Shown here piece after piece: positions 63,402 through 64,000 of a DNA stretch of 64,000 nt. This DNA comes from Bryobacterales bacterium. Lineage in GTDB: Bacteria; Acidobacteriota; Terriglobia; Bryobacterales; Bryobacteraceae. The notes under the pieces are model-generated. The model was not told the origin of the DNA. It was given only the letters and a program-made list of their open reading frames with translations, and ran no database searches. Each line of letters opens with the position of its first letter. Within the stretch, counting starts at the first letter, position 1. The stretch lies in assembly GCA_020846745.1 (NCBI GenBank), contig JADLDI010000082.1, forward strand, positions 34,854 to 98,853. Reading direction: 5' to 3'. The translations under genes were made by a program, and so were the position numbers.

Positions 63402-64000
63402 TTATTGGACCCACATCGTAGCGGGGGTCCCAAACCGAATGCCGATCATGTTCTCTCCGCGCGGCGTGTCCGCCGGAAGCATGAAATTTATCTGGAAAAT
63501 TCCTACTAACCCGGGCGCCAAGCCCGAAAACAGTGGAGTTACAAAACGACCATTCACGGTAACTACCATGTTGTCGTACCTTGTCAGCGAAAGAGGTGAC
63601 GTGGGCGAGGCGTCACCGTCCCTAACCGGCGGGTCCACCCACCCCAACCCGGTCGCATACAGCACCAGTAACTCCCCGCCCCGGGCGGGTCGCTCCCGCG
63701 TCACTAACGTAAAATCCGTCGCGTGAATCACCAACGCTTCTCCAGTTGCCGTCCGAAACACTTCTGGCTTCTGAAACTGGTTCACCACATACGTCACATA
63801 CGACGCCACTCCCTCCCGGCTCACCACGACCGCCGCTCGGGAGCGTCCATCGATATCCCACGGCACCTGCACGTTGATCTGATCCCCTTCGCTGGTCGAC
63901 GAGATCGAAAGTATCCGCCCCGCGTGCCCGTTGAAGCTAACCGATACTCCCGCTAACTCCGTCGGCAGCGGCAGTGTCTCCGCCACCACCGTCCCGCCGC
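63402..64000 (-). CDS. TIGR03437-type C-terminal domain protein, 5' end missing
   Basis: At least 199 codons reach the window edge; the start lies beyond base 64000. The visible part is the TIGR03437-type domain: SSTSEGDQINVQVPWDIDG, ELLVLYATGLGWVDPPVRDG and SGLAPGLVGIFQINFMLPADTPRG. Such domains end many exported proteins in this group. Third occurrence in the window (with 1218-2156 and 23565-25637), similar in block order but not in sequence. Confidence 0.85.
   Translation of the reverse strand, partial: GGTVVAETLPLPTELAGVSVSFNGHAGRILSISSTSEGDQINVQVPWDIDGRSRAAVVVSREGVASYVTYVVNQFQKPEVFRTATGEALVIHATDFTLVTRERPARGGELLVLYATGLGWVDPPVRDGDASPTSPLSLTRYDNMVVTVNGRFVTPLFSGLAPGLVGIFQINFMLPADTPRGENMIGIRFGTPATMWVQ

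Overview
The window looks like a chromosome segment of an Acidobacteriota member of the Solibacter/Bryobacter group. This is inferred from the gene types: high-GC genes with many signal peptides, proteins with the beta-rich C-terminal domain known as TIGR03437 (at about 1.2, 25 and 63.4 kb), an Oar-like TonB receptor with a carboxypeptidase-regulatory-like N-terminus, BlaI/M56 pairs fused to TonB domains, two PQQ-dehydrogenase/cytochrome c loci, and exported enolase-superfamily enzymes. I saw no rRNA, tRNA, CRISPR array, transposase or phage module. Most annotated genes have strong motifs; starts were moved where a Shine-Dalgarno sequence or signal peptide argued for it.

Layout. 0-2.6 kb: end of a superoxide dismutase gene, guanine deaminase, and a TIGR03437 protein followed by a decayed partial copy. 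2.6-5.2 kb: OmpR-type response regulator and histidine kinase. 5.4-9.2 kb: secreted subtilase, truA, and a Cys-rich exported protein. 9.2-12.6 kb: lutABC lactate oxidation genes coupled to a small outer-membrane barrel. 12.6-15.5 kb: three genes on the minus strand joined by 4-bp overlaps, encoding a CHAT (caspase-like) protease, an unrecognised 170-residue protein and a cytosolic LCAT-like lipase. This is my best candidate for an undescribed, possibly defensive system. 15.6-25.6 kb: a sugar-acid/polysaccharide block (RhaT-like transporter, two ManD-like enolase-superfamily proteins, a large esterase, GH2, and a beta-helix protein). 25.6-29.1 kb: ComEA-like protein, a pseudo-receiver protein, ispG, and an exported protein with a phage-tail-like domain.

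29.2-34.5 kb: a membrane-anchored JAMM protein; a BlaI repressor with a perfect 10-bp inverted-repeat operator over its promoter, an M56/TonB sensor protein and a smaller secreted paralogue; a membrane protein of unknown function. 34.6-41.5 kb: TonB receptor, ABC-type binding protein, hybrid-type PAS histidine kinase and REC-PAS-GGDEF-EAL protein, apparently one ligand-to-c-di-GMP pathway. 41.6-43.9 kb: Spy-like protein with a strong terminator, TolC-like protein, and a small Cys protein. 44.3-46.8 kb: divergent pair of DUF362-like genes, then a heptamer tandem repeat.

47-49.8 kb: diheme cytochrome c, PQQ dehydrogenase and Rrf2 regulator. 49.9-55.2 kb: ModA, a large TonB receptor and an HTH regulator with a ModA-like binding domain, suggesting a molybdate/tungstate uptake circuit. 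55.2-60.8 kb: exported RidA, then a CBM9-cytochrome c fusion, a second PQQ dehydrogenase and a DUF1080-like protein interrupted by membrane segments, then an exported enolase-superfamily protein. 61-64 kb: AI-2E-type transporter with an extra C-terminal domain, a small hypothetical protein and a truncated TIGR03437 protein. The two PQQ loci are paralogous, and both dehydrogenases carry the Asp-x-Asp signature associated with lanthanide use.
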